Source: Desulfovibrio subterraneus
GTDB taxonomy: Bacteria; Desulfobacterota; Desulfovibrionia; Desulfovibrionales; Desulfovibrionaceae
Length of the DNA: 64,000 nt
NCBI RefSeq assembly: GCF_013340285.1
Contig: NZ_BLVO01000012.1
Span: 558,001-622,000, forward strand
Direction of reading: 5' to 3'
The position numbers and the translations under genes were made by a program. Of this stretch, positions 19,801-27,936 are shown piece after piece. Each line of letters starts with the position of its first letter. The stretch's first letter is position 1. The notes under the pieces were generated by a model, which ran no database searches, was not told the DNA's origin, and saw only the letters and a program-made list of their open reading frames with translations.

Positions 19801-21861
19801 CTAGTCTCTTGCAGACTGATATTCGGCCACCACGCGGTCCACAACCGGTGGCGGTGCTTCTTCGTAGTGGGTGAGTTCCATGGTGAACACGCCCTGACCG
19901 CCCGTCATGGAGCGCAGGTCCGGTGCGTAGCGCAGCACTTCGTTCATGGGCACGTGGGCCTTGATTTCCGTGATGCCCTGCTGGGAATCGGAACCGAGCA
20001 CCTTGCCACGGCGCGAAGAAAGGTCGCCGATGACATCGCCCATGTATTCATCCGGAATCTGAACGGAAAGAAGGACAATGGGTTCCAGCAGGGCGGGCTT
20101 CACTTTTTCCATGGCGCTCTTCAGCGCAAGCGAGCCGGCGATCTTGAAGGCCATTTCAGAGGAGTCCACGTTGTGGTACGAGCCGTCGTACAGCTTGGCG
20201 CGGAAGTCCACCAGCGGATAGCCGGCAAGGTAGCCGCGCTGTGCCGATTCCTGAATGCCCTTGTCCACTGCGGGAATGTACTGGCGGGGAATGACGCCGC
20301 CCACGATGGCATCCTCGAATTCGTAGCCGAACCCGTGGGGCATGCCTTCTATTTCCACCCAGCAGTCACCGAACTGGCCGCGTCCGCCGGACTGCTTCTT
20401 GTGTCGTCCCTGTACCTGCGCCTTGCCCTTGATGGTTTCGCGGTAGGGCACCTTGGGCGTTTTGAGTTCTATTTCGCACTTGTACCGGCGCATGGCTTTT
20501 TCCACGCTGGTCTCTATGTGCATCTGGCCCATGCCCGAGATGAGGATATCGCTCGATTCCTCGGCGCGGGAAAGGCGCAGCGTGATGTCTTCATCAAGCA
20601 GCTTATGCACGGCTGCATACACCTTGTCTTCGTCGCCCTTTTCTTTCGGTGCGAGCGCGTAGGAGATGAGACGAGGCGGCAGGGTTGGCTGAACAAGCCT
20701 GAAAGGTTTTTTTTCATCGGCGAGGGTGTCGCCGGTTTTGGTCATCTTCAGCTTCGGCAGGGCGATAATGGCACCGGGGCCCACACCGCCGCGGGCGGGG
20801 GCAGATTCTTTGCCCACCATGTAAAGGGGGGTGCCAATGCGCTCTGATTCGTCCTTGTTCACGTTGCGCAGGCCCGTTTCGCCGTTCAGGGTGCCAGAGA
20901 GCACGCGCATGACGGTGAGCTGGCCCGCAAAGGGGTCTGCAAGTGTTTTAAAGGCGAACATGGCAAGGGGGGCATCGGGGTCGGAAGCGCGTGTCTCGCC
21001 TTCCGTACCTTCCCATGCGGCGTGTTCCATGGGATTGGGGAACAGGTTCTGGATGGTGTCCAGCAACTGGGAGCCGCCCTTGTTTTCAAGCGAAGAACCG
21101 ACAACCACCGGAACCAGTTCGCCCTTGAGCACGCCTATGTGCAGGCCGCGGGCAATTTCTTCAGGTTCGAGTTCGCCGGTTTCCAGATATTTTTCCATCA
21201 GTTCTTCATCGCTTTCGGCGATGTTTTCGATGGTGGCCTCACGCAGCATGGAGACTTCGTCGGCCATGTCGGCAGGAATGGGAATTTCCGAAAATTTGCC
21301 ATCGGCCTCGAAGGAGAATGCCTTCTCGCCGAGAATGTCCACAACACCCTTGAAGTCCTGTTTGGAACCTATGGGCATGTACAGCAGGACCGTGCGCATG
21401 CCCAGCATGGAGGAGAGGCCGTTGAACGCCATGTCAAAGTCCGCACGGTCGCGGTCCATCTTGTTGATGAAGACAATGGCGGGCAGCCCCGCGCTCTTGA
21501 CGAAGTTCCACAGACGTTTGGTGAGGGGGCGAACACCGTCTACGGCATCCACAACAAAAACGGCGCTATCCGCACCCTTGAGCAGGTACTGGATATCGCC
21601 GATAAAGTTGTTGTCGCCGGGGGTGTCGATGAGGAAGTGACGGTTCTTCTGCCATTCGAAGGTGGCGAAGGCGGGCTGCACAGAGCCGCGGCGCTTCACT
21701 TCCTCAGGTTCATAGTCGAGGGTGGTGGAACCCTCCTCGACCTTCCCAAGGCGGTTGATGACGCCAGACTGAAACAGCAGCATTTCAGCCAGCGACGTCT
21801 TTCCGCAACCTCCGGTGCCTACAATTGCATAGGTTCTCTGGGTCTCCAGTGCTTTGGACAT
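19801..21861 (-). CDS. EF-G-like translational GTPase with altered switch II
   Basis: This protein has the five-domain layout of elongation factor G in 686 residues. The P-loop is GTGGCGKTS and the base-specificity motif is NKMD. The switch II motif reads DTPGDNNF where EF-G has DTPGHVDF, so the catalytic His is replaced by Asp. Domain IV is recognisable (GRHKKQSGGRGQFGD), as is domain V (MGDVIGDLSSRRGKV). It stands alone and not in a str operon, so I call it an EF-G paralog. A role in recycling, stress or another ribosome step is possible. It is not the housekeeping fusA, or at least this cannot be shown. Confidence 0.85.
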   Translation of the reverse strand: MSKALETQRTYAIVGTGGCGKTSLAEMLLFQSGVINRLGKVEEGSTTLDYEPEEVKRRGSVQPAFATFEWQKNRHFLIDTPGDNNFIGDIQYLLKGADSAVFVVDAVDGVRPLTKRLWNFVKSAGLPAIVFINKMDRDRADFDMAFNGLSSMLGMRTVLLYMPIGSKQDFKGVVDILGEKAFSFEADGKFSEIPIPADMADEVSMLREATIENIAESDEELMEKYLETGELEPEEIARGLHIGVLKGELVPVVVGSSLENKGGSQLLDTIQNLFPNPMEHAAWEGTEGETRASDPDAPLAMFAFKTLADPFAGQLTVMRVLSGTLNGETGLRNVNKDESERIGTPLYMVGKESAPARGGVGPGAIIALPKLKMTKTGDTLADEKKPFRLVQPTLPPRLISYALAPKEKGDEDKVYAAVHKLLDEDITLRLSRAEESSDILISGMGQMHIETSVEKAMRRYKCEIELKTPKVPYRETIKGKAQVQGRHKKQSGGRGQFGDCWVEIEGMPHGFGYEFEDAIVGGVIPRQYIPAVDKGIQESAQRGYLAGYPLVDFRAKLYDGSYHNVDSSEMAFKIAGSLALKSAMEKVKPALLEPIVLLSVQIPDEYMGDVIGDLSSRRGKVLGSDSQQGITEIKAHVPMNEVLRYAPDLRSMTGGQGVFTMELTHYEEAPPPVVDRVVAEYQSARD

Positions 21862-22159
21862 ATACCTCTCCCTTACTCAGTTGAAACCAGTTAAGACGGA
21901 GTTTTCAGGCCCGGCAGCCGGGCGTTCGGTCCATTGCGAATATGCGGAGGGGAAATCAGTGCGGCGTGCCCTCCGACTTTTCCCGATGATGCCACATTGA
22001 AGAAGCTGAACCTAGATGTCAACCCTGTTTGTAAAAACGATTGAGTGAGTGAACAACTTCAGGGCGGAGTATCTTATCGTGCCGCCATGGTTTACCCTTT
22101 GTATTGACCATGACGCACAACTGATAGATGATGCGGCAGTATTTTGCAGAGGAGCAGTC

Positions 22160-22657
22160 ATGTATTTCAATCTGATTATCGGGGCGATCGTACTCGGAGC
22201 CCTGTATTTTCTCGGCAAGGAGATTGCGAGGCGGCTGCGTTCGCCGCGTGCCATCCTGCAGGAAGAGCTTGAAGAGCGCCGCAAGCGCAATGAAAGAGTG
22301 CAGGAAAACCTGCAGCGGCTTCGACAGCGTGCCATATCAAAAATGGTACCCGTGCGGCAGGCAATCAACGACATGAATGCTTCTCTCATGGAATCGCAGC
22401 GTTTCACGCTGGAAGGCGTTGAGGATACGGTGGTCCTGCGCCAGAACGGCGTGACCATAACCGTGACCTACCAGCTTGCGAGTTTTTCTGTGGATGGCAC
22501 CCCGCGCGAACTGCGGGATGATGTAGCCCAGTATGAGCGGTATGTCATAGAGGTGCAGCATGTGGCGGAAGACCGTTTCCACACGCGGGAGGCTGTGACC
22601 AGTGAAGAGGCAATACGGCTTGTGGCCCGGGAAATAGCGGTTCTGCTGCAACGATAA
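22160..22657 (+). CDS. Membrane-anchored coiled-coil protein, unknown function
   Basis: I do not recognise the family. The start at 22160 (MYFNLIIGA) has an AGAGGAG site; the frame open from 22049 is unlikely. The 165 residues comprise one N-terminal membrane segment (about residues 2-20), a basic/acidic coiled coil (about 30-65, ILQEELEERRKRN) and a C-terminal mixed domain with repeated beta-like stretches. The upstream 300 bases (21862-22159) contain nothing I can assign. It precedes the redox pair by 84 bases. Confidence 0.7.
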   Translation: MYFNLIIGAIVLGALYFLGKEIARRLRSPRAILQEELEERRKRNERVQENLQRLRQRAISKMVPVRQAINDMNASLMESQRFTLEGVEDTVVLRQNGVTITVTYQLASFSVDGTPRELRDDVAQYERYVIEVQHVAEDRFHTREAVTSEEAIRLVAREIAVLLQR

Positions 22658-22741
22658 GGGCGTTCTGCCTGGTGCGTTGTCATTGGCATCGGCTGCTGCT
22701 ATGCTGAACCATTCAGTACACGATACGACGAGGAAATTCTT

Positions 22742-23005
22742 ATGGCAAAGACCTGCAACGTAACTCTGTATGCCTTATCCACCTGCATTCACTGCAAAAA
22801 AACCAAGCAGTTTCTTGAGGATAACGACGTGCAGTTCAAGGTGGTATACGTGGACCAGCTCACCGGCGACGAGCGCAAGGATACCATTGCCCGTATCAAG
22901 GAACACAACCCCAAGCTTTCGTTCCCGACCATCATCATAGACGAGGGTGTGTGTGTCATCGTCGGCTTCCATAAGGACGAGCTTCAGGAGGCGCTGGATA
23001 TATGA
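22742..23005 (+). CDS. Glutaredoxin-like protein
   Basis: This is an 87-residue thioredoxin-fold protein. The redox site CIHC at residues 16-19 follows the first strand (VTLYALSTC). FPTIIID holds the cis-Pro of the fold, and GFHKDELQEAL is the last helix. It overlaps the following FTR-like gene by 4 bases (ATGA type), so both are made together. It may be the electron acceptor or substrate of the FTR-like partner. Confidence 0.88.
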   Translation: MAKTCNVTLYALSTCIHCKKTKQFLEDNDVQFKVVYVDQLTGDERKDTIARIKEHNPKLSFPTIIIDEGVCVIVGFHKDELQEALDI

Positions 23006-23352
23006 GTAAGCAGATGACCGTGGAGCAGCTCTATGAGATGCTCAAGAAATTTCAGGAGCCCAAGGGCAATTTCTTCAACAAGGACATGACCATGACCATG
23101 CCCCTGCTCGAGAATCTTCTCGTGAACAAGGAGCGCTACGGCTACATGGCCTGCCCCTGCCGTCTGCCTAACGGCACCTTTGAAGAAGACAAGGATATCG
23201 TCTGCCCCTGCGTATACCGCGAGGAAGACATGAAGGAATACGGCGCATGCTTCTGCGGCCTGTATGTCACGGCAGAAGTGAACGAGCGGGAGGATACCTC
23301 CATCGTCGTTCCGGAACGCCGTCCCCCGGAAAAGATTCTGGGTCAGGACTAG
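23002..23352 (+). CDS. Ferredoxin-thioredoxin reductase catalytic-subunit-like protein
   Basis: This protein resembles the catalytic beta chain of ferredoxin-thioredoxin reductase, which reduces a disulfide from a [4Fe-4S] cluster. The 116 residues contain CPC (after GYMA), a second CPC 14 residues later, and CFC after a further 12 residues. The six cysteines of the family are thus present. In the plant enzyme the third pair is CHC with a functional His, which here is Phe. It is coupled to the glutaredoxin-like gene, suggesting an electron path from ferredoxin to that protein. Confidence 0.85.
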   Translation: MSKQMTVEQLYEMLKKFQEPKGNFFNKDMTMTMPLLENLLVNKERYGYMACPCRLPNGTFEEDKDIVCPCVYREEDMKEYGACFCGLYVTAEVNEREDTSIVVPERRPPEKILGQD

Positions 23353-23363
23353 AAAGAGCAAAA

Positions 23364-23397
23364 GCCCTGCCGCATTGAGCGGCAGGGCCTTTTTTTA
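23364..23397 (+). terminator. Intrinsic terminator of the redox pair
   Basis: GCCCTGCCGC and GCGGCAGGGC form a 10-bp stem with loop ATTGA, followed by seven T. It also overlaps the last codon of the leftward amidohydrolase and may serve both directions. Confidence 0.92.
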
Positions 23398-24189
23398 TTG
23401 ATCTAATCCCAGCGCTACGGCGCTGTTACGCAGAATCTGTTCCAGCTCCGCGTCGCTCAGCTTCAGGCGTTTGCGCAGTCTGGCCATTTCGTCCGCCGGA
23501 TCATAGAGCGGGTAATCCGACCCGAAGAGAATGCGCTCGCGCGGGTGCTTCTTCCAGATGGCGGCAAGGGTTGCGTCGTCTATGAACTCCAGCGAGCTGG
23601 AGGTGTCTATGTAGACATCTCTGCCGATGGTGCTTTCCAGCGCATACTTCCAGTGCCGGTAGCCGCCCATGTGGGCCGCGATGAACCGTGCGCGGGGGAA
23701 GAGGTCCATGAGGGCCGCAAGCTTGTAGGGGCAGGAGGGGTTCTGTTCTGGCGGCAGCACATCGCCGATGTGCAGCATGAACATGAAGTGGTCCTGTGCC
23801 TCTTCGATGATGGGGTGCAGGCGCGGGTCATCCAGACGGAAGCTCTGGAATTCCGGATGCAGCTTAAGGCCCCGTATGCCGCTTTTCTTCAGCCGGTCCA
23901 GCTGGCATGCCCAGTCCTCGTAGTCGGGATGGATGGTGCCGAACGGAATGACCGAAGGATGCGCCTCCTTCAGAGCCAGCGCAAAATTGTTGGCCGGAAT
24001 AACCTGCGCTGCGGCCGTGGCGGCGGAATGCACCACAACCCTGTCTATGCCTGCCTTGCGGGCTCTTGCCAGCAAATCTTCAATAAGCCCGGAACCTACG
24101 CCTTGGATGCCGTAATGCTGCCCCAGCTGTTGCAGTACCTTGTCGGCGATCTTCGGGTGGAAGGCGTGAGTGTGCACATCTATAAACAT
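23395..24189 (-). CDS. Amidohydrolase-2 family TIM-barrel hydrolase
   Basis: This is a metal-dependent hydrolase or decarboxylase of the amidohydrolase_2 group. The start at 24189 (MFIDVHTHAF, 264 residues) puts the metal motif DVHTH at the usual N-terminal position; the frame open to 24225 is not needed. Other ligands and marks are GLKLHPEF, the MLHIGD strand, IAAHMGGYRHW, and the final FGSDYPLYDP aspartate. The substrate is unknown. It is divergent from the metal locus. Confidence 0.85.
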   Translation of the reverse strand: MFIDVHTHAFHPKIADKVLQQLGQHYGIQGVGSGLIEDLLARARKAGIDRVVVHSAATAAAQVIPANNFALALKEAHPSVIPFGTIHPDYEDWACQLDRLKKSGIRGLKLHPEFQSFRLDDPRLHPIIEEAQDHFMFMLHIGDVLPPEQNPSCPYKLAALMDLFPRARFIAAHMGGYRHWKYALESTIGRDVYIDTSSSLEFIDDATLAAIWKKHPRERILFGSDYPLYDPADEMARLRKRLKLSDAELEQILRNSAVALGLDQ

Positions 24190-24284
24190 GGGCAGTTGCT
24201 TACAGCCGCCTCGGGGAAAAGGCAAGATGGTATGTGACTATCAGGCCGGTATGTCGGGTGCTTATTTCGAACGCCGCAGGGCAG

Positions 24285-24316
24285 ATGCCAATCATAATGT
24301 TTGGCGTGGTTGGCAT
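24285..24316. promoter_or_regulatory. Inverted repeat in the 230-base divergent region
   Basis: ATGCCAA (24285-24291) and TTGGCAT (24310-24316) are perfect inverted halves spaced by 18 bases. They lie between the leftward amidohydrolase and the rightward small HMA-like gene. It may be an operator or a hairpin. The binding protein is unknown. Confidence 0.35.
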
Positions 24317-24419
24317 GTTTGTTTTGTTGGGTGAGTACGGTGCACAATACTTGACCGCAAAGGGGACGGAACCTACCTTGTAGAACATTGATAAAACGAC
24401 GTTTCGGAGTTGCTCTCAT

Positions 24420-24731
24420 ATGGATTTTTCTACGCTGGCCAAACTACGAAGGCATCTTTCCATAAAACACCACATTCCCGGAAGGCTCCGCCTGCGCTTC
24501 AGCAAGAGTGTGCTGGCAGACCCTGCTGCCTTGGCTGTGATCAAGGCACCTCCGGCAAAGCCCAAGGCCGTGTTCAGAGCGGACCTGAACCTCATGGCGC
24601 AGTCTGTGACAATAGAATACGACGCTCAGGTCATTCCACCTGATTTGCTGAACGAATTACTCGGCGCCCCGGACGACATGGCGTCCGCCAACGCACTGGA
24701 AACCCTGCACCAACTTCTCTACGCCGCATAA
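24420..24731 (+). CDS. Small degenerate HMA-domain protein (ferrosome-locus type)
   Basis: This is a 103-residue protein with HIPGRLRLRF at residues 18-27 and later VTIEYDA, the strand pattern of a heavy-metal-associated fold without the metal-binding CxxC. The same PGR-R-F pattern begins the P-type ATPase at 25702 and is echoed in the protein at 27937. Small HMA-like proteins are known companions of the ferrosome ATPase FezB, so a role beside it is inferred. It lies upstream of the Fur box, with its own terminator, so it is a separate transcript. Confidence 0.7.
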   Translation: MDFSTLAKLRRHLSIKHHIPGRLRLRFSKSVLADPAALAVIKAPPAKPKAVFRADLNLMAQSVTIEYDAQVIPPDLLNELLGAPDDMASANALETLHQLLYAA

Positions 24732-24747
24732 TGCGGCGTTTTTTTTG
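24722..24747 (+). terminator. Intrinsic terminator overlapping a stop codon
   Basis: CGCCGC and GCGGCG pair around ATAAT and eight T follow. The TAA stop of the preceding gene is in the loop. Confidence 0.85.
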
Positions 24748-24772
24748 CGCCATGGAGGCGTTTTTTTGTTCC

Positions 24773-24801
24773 TTGACGATGAAAATCATTTTCATTATCA
24801 A
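24773..24801 (+). promoter_or_regulatory. Fur-box promoter of the ferrosome-like operon
   Basis: TTGACG (24773-24778) and TATCAA (24796-24801) stand 17 bases apart, a good sigma-70 arrangement. GATGAAAATCATTTTCATTA (24778-24797, extended by TC) fills the spacer; its core TGAAAAT-C-ATTTTCA is a perfect palindrome and matches the Fur box pattern. A repressor there would block RNA polymerase, so iron repression of the following operon is expected. The 5' leader to the first start is about 140 bases and shows no other clear element. Confidence 0.8.
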
Positions 24802-24944
24802 CTGTGATCCCGTGTGACAAAATATAATTGGTTGGCGGGGGCTCTGCGTACATTTTGTAGATTCGGAATAGTTCACGTTTTCAGTGGCTCGCAGCTGAGC
24901 AGAGCATACGCACAGTATAATGAACGTAAGGAAGGGAGGAGCCG

Positions 24945-25190
24945 ATGCAGGATTGGGCAGAGAAGTTGTTGTTTGTGGCTGCCGGTGCAGCTGCAGGAGC
25001 ATTGGGGTTGGTTGCGTGGCAGAACCGCGACCGCTTGCATGAATTGCTGGATGTCGCTTTGGACAAGGGGCAGGAGCTTATGAAGGACCAGATGCAGGAT
25101 CTGGAAAACATGGCTGCCGCGACTGGTACGACGGGCGCGACTGGTGGAGCAGGCGGATCTGCTCACAATGCCGCCGGAAAGGAGGCATAG
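24945..25190 (+). CDS. Small glycine-zipper membrane protein
   Basis: The 81-residue protein starts with AGGGAGGAG before its ATG. Residues 8-24 (LLFVAAGAAAGALGLVA) form an Ala/Gly-rich membrane helix of glycine-zipper type. A charged amphipathic stretch (DRLHELLDVALDKGQEL) follows, then a Gly/Ala/Thr-rich low-complexity tail. It is the first gene after the Fur-box promoter. Small membrane proteins of this kind are encoded beside fezB. I infer a membrane-organising role but do not assign it to a named Fez protein. Confidence 0.7.
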   Translation: MQDWAEKLLFVAAGAAAGALGLVAWQNRDRLHELLDVALDKGQELMKDQMQDLENMAAATGTTGATGGAGGSAHNAAGKEA

Positions 25191-25191
25191 C

Positions 25192-25560
25192 ATGGGAATA
25201 AACAGACTTGCGTATTTTCTGGCTGGCGCAGTGCTTGGTGCTTCCGGGTATGCTCTTGTCCGCTCTGGCAAAGGACAGGCTCTGCTTTCCGGGATAGTGC
25301 AGGGCGGTTACGGCGTAACCGAAGGGGTGCTCGCCCGTATTGAGACCCTGAAAGAAGATATTGAAGATTACATGGCTGAAGCCCGGTACAACAACGAGCA
25401 AAAGGCCCGCGATGAGCATGAGCAGGCTGCATCTCCTGTTACTCCTCCGGCTGCAAAGCCCAAGGCAGCCGCCAGAAAGCCTGCAAAGGCCAAGGCTGAA
25501 ACCGCTGCAAAAGCAAAACCGGCAAGCAAGGGCAAAACGGTGAAAAAGGCCAAAGCCTGA
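25192..25560 (+). CDS. Small membrane protein with a Lys/Ala-rich tail
   Basis: The start at 25192 (MGINRLAYFLAG) has GGAGG 6 bases before it, and the longer frame from 25144 overlaps the previous gene. The 122 residues have a hydrophobic Gly-rich N-terminus (AGAVLGASGYALVRSG), a middle helix (IETLKEDIEDYMAEAR) and a disordered Lys/Ala/Pro tail of about 50 residues resembling histone H1. It follows the previous gene after one base, so the two are co-translated. The basic tail could bind lipid, nucleic acid or phosphate-rich mineral; this is inference. Confidence 0.7.
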   Translation: MGINRLAYFLAGAVLGASGYALVRSGKGQALLSGIVQGGYGVTEGVLARIETLKEDIEDYMAEARYNNEQKARDEHEQAASPVTPPAAKPKAAARKPAKAKAETAAKAKPASKGKTVKKAKA

Positions 25561-25701
25561 TCCCGTGGCGTATTTGGTGTGGCGAAAAATTCTTCGCTCA
25601 AGAAAAGGATACGCCTGTTGTAAGGATGCAACCTGTCGTACCGGTATATGCCGTAATCCTGTTGCGGCAGTCCATTGATCTGTGATGCCTTAGGATAATG
25701 C

Positions 25702-27840
25702 ATGATTATAGTTCGCAGCATACCCGGACGCGTTCGGTTTTCAGCCGCATCGGCAGAGGTGATGCCTCTCTTGCAGGCACGATTGCACGAAGCCGTCCGT
25801 GACATGCAGGTTGAGATAGCCTTTGTCTTCAATCCCCGTACGGGGCGCGGGTTGCTCACCTTTGTGCAGGACGACGAATTGACCAGAGTTGTCCTGATTG
25901 CCGTGGAAGAGGTGGCGGAGCAATTAACACAGCCCGCACTGCCCCCATGCCGCCATGCGGAGTCAGGTGACCCGGCAGCCTGCACCCTCCCGATGCTCGG
26001 CAGCAATGTGGTGGAAACGGAAAAGCTTGATTCACCCTTCCTTATCATCGCCCGCAAGGTTGGACGGTTTTATCTGACCAAGCTGCTGATGCCTCCCTGG
26101 CTCAGGCCGTATTGGACGCTCTTTTCTGTCATGCCCTTACTCTTGGAGGGGGTGAAGTCGCTGCTGCGCGGCAAGCTCAATGTCAGCGTGCTGGATGCTG
26201 CGGCCATCGGTGCATCCATTGCCATGCGCGATTTCAATACCGCAGGCACTGTGCATCTGCTGCTGGATATCAGCGAAACGCTTGAAGACTGGACGAGGGA
26301 AAAATCCCGCGCGGACCTTGCTGCCCTGTATCGGGGCGACAGCAAGCCGGTGTGGGTCATGCGTGGCTCAGGCCCCGTATCCATTCCTTCCGGCGAACTT
26401 GTGGCCGGAGATATGGTCATTGTCCGCAGTGGCTCCCGTATTCCGGTTGATGGCGTTGTTGCCGACGGCATGGCCATGGTCAACCAGTCCTCCATGACAG
26501 GCGAACCCATGCCGGTGAAGAAAAGCGTTGGTGCCGAGGTCTTTGCCGGAACGGTTGTGGATGAGGGAAATATCATCATCCTTTCCGAGGGAGTGGGAGA
26601 TGAAACGCGTTTTGCCAAGATTGCGCGGATCATTTCCGAATCCGAAGGACTCAAGGCAGATATTCACGGGCAGGCCGTCAGGCTGGCGGACAAGATTGTT
26701 CCCTTTTCCTTCATACTCTCGGGGCTGGTATTCCTGTTCACCCGTAACTGGATGAAGGCGGCGTCCGTTCTTCTGGCGGACTACTCCTGCGCCATCAAGC
26801 TGGCAACACCGCTGGCTGTGCGTTCTGCCATGCTGGAAGCGGCACACAGAGGTGCCGTCATCAAGGGGGGCAGGCATATCGAGGCGCTGGCGCGCATGGA
26901 TGCCATTGTTCTGGACAAGACAGGAACGCTGACCGAGGCCCGCCCGGTGGTGATGGATATCTGCCCCGTGAACGGCTTCAGCCGTGAGTTTGTTCTGCGC
27001 AATGCCGCGTGCATGGAGGAGCATTTCCCCCATCCTGTTGCGGAAGCCATTGTGCGAAAGGCGGAAGAAGAAGGACTGCACCATGAGGAAGATCATGCCG
27101 AAGTAGAGTACATTCTGGCCCACGGCATATCCACCACGCTGCATGGCGAAAGGATGATTCTGGGCAGCCGCCACTTTGTTCACGAGGACGAAGGCATCGA
27201 TATTGATGAGGCGGCCACCTATATTCAGCGCTGCACCGATTCGGGGCTCTCATTGCTCTACTTTGGCGTCGGAGGCAGGCTGGCCGGGGTAATTGCCTTG
27301 GAAGATCCCTTGCGGCCCAGTGCGCATCGTTTTATCCGGCGTCTGGAAAACGCGGGTATGGAACGCATTATCATGCTGACCGGAGACGGGCAGGGAACCG
27401 CTCAGGCCGTGGCCGAAGAACTGGAGATAACCGAGTACTACGCACAGGCCTTGCCTGATCAGAAAACGGACCTCATAGACCGGCTGCGTGAGGAAGGCTA
27501 TGTGGTGGCCATGGTGGGTGACGGTATCAACGATTCTGCGGCGCTGACACGGGCGGACGTGGGCGTTTCCATGAAGCATGGAGCAGACATCGCTCGTGAG
27601 GCTTGTGATGTGATGATTACCAGCGACAGGCTGGACAGCCTGATGGATTCCATTGCCATATCCCGCAAGACCATGCGCAGGGTGCGAAGGAACTTCATGT
27701 TCATCGTGGTGAGCAACACCATATTCATAGGGCTGGGGCTGACCGGTCTGATTTCACCCGCCATGTTGGCTCTGCTGCATAACTCGGGTACGGTTCTCAC
27801 CTGCGCACATAGCATGCGGCCTGTGCTTTCCGGTAATTGA
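25702..27840 (+). CDS. fezB: FezB-like P1B-type metal-transporting ATPase
   Basis: This is a heavy-metal P-type ATPase of 712 residues. It begins with a degenerate HMA-like domain (IPGRVRF, no CxxC) instead of metal-binding repeats. The P1B core is complete: TGEPMP near residue 265, phosphorylated Asp in DKTGTLT near 404, HFPHPVA as the P1B HP motif near 440, and GDGINDSAAL near 606. The membrane motif reads DYSCAIKLATP where classical P1B pumps have CPC. FezB is a P1B-6 ATPase required for ferrosome formation in Desulfovibrio magneticus. The deviant site, Fur box and small membrane genes point here, but the symbol is provisional. A CtpC-like Mn/Zn exporter is the alternative. Confidence 0.75.
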   Translation: MIIVRSIPGRVRFSAASAEVMPLLQARLHEAVRDMQVEIAFVFNPRTGRGLLTFVQDDELTRVVLIAVEEVAEQLTQPALPPCRHAESGDPAACTLPMLGSNVVETEKLDSPFLIIARKVGRFYLTKLLMPPWLRPYWTLFSVMPLLLEGVKSLLRGKLNVSVLDAAAIGASIAMRDFNTAGTVHLLLDISETLEDWTREKSRADLAALYRGDSKPVWVMRGSGPVSIPSGELVAGDMVIVRSGSRIPVDGVVADGMAMVNQSSMTGEPMPVKKSVGAEVFAGTVVDEGNIIILSEGVGDETRFAKIARIISESEGLKADIHGQAVRLADKIVPFSFILSGLVFLFTRNWMKAASVLLADYSCAIKLATPLAVRSAMLEAAHRGAVIKGGRHIEALARMDAIVLDKTGTLTEARPVVMDICPVNGFSREFVLRNAACMEEHFPHPVAEAIVRKAEEEGLHHEEDHAEVEYILAHGISTTLHGERMILGSRHFVHEDEGIDIDEAATYIQRCTDSGLSLLYFGVGGRLAGVIALEDPLRPSAHRFIRRLENAGMERIIMLTGDGQGTAQAVAEELEITEYYAQALPDQKTDLIDRLREEGYVVAMVGDGINDSAALTRADVGVSMKHGADIAREACDVMITSDRLDSLMDSIAISRKTMRRVRRNFMFIVVSNTIFIGLGLTGLISPAMLALLHNSGTVLTCAHSMRPVLSGN

Positions 27841-27860
27841 CTTCAACAGAACAGAAAGGA

Positions 27861-27888
27861 AAAGGCGGAACCATGTTCCGCCTTTTTT
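27861..27888 (+). terminator. Intrinsic terminator after the ATPase gene
   Basis: AAAGGCGGAAC and GTTCCGCCTTT pair around CAT, followed by further T. It ends the Fur-box transcript 20 bases after the ATPase stop. Confidence 0.9.
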
Positions 27889-27936
27889 TATGCTCTTCAG
27901 AATTTGTCTGCCAACCGGTCTGTTCCGGATGGCACG

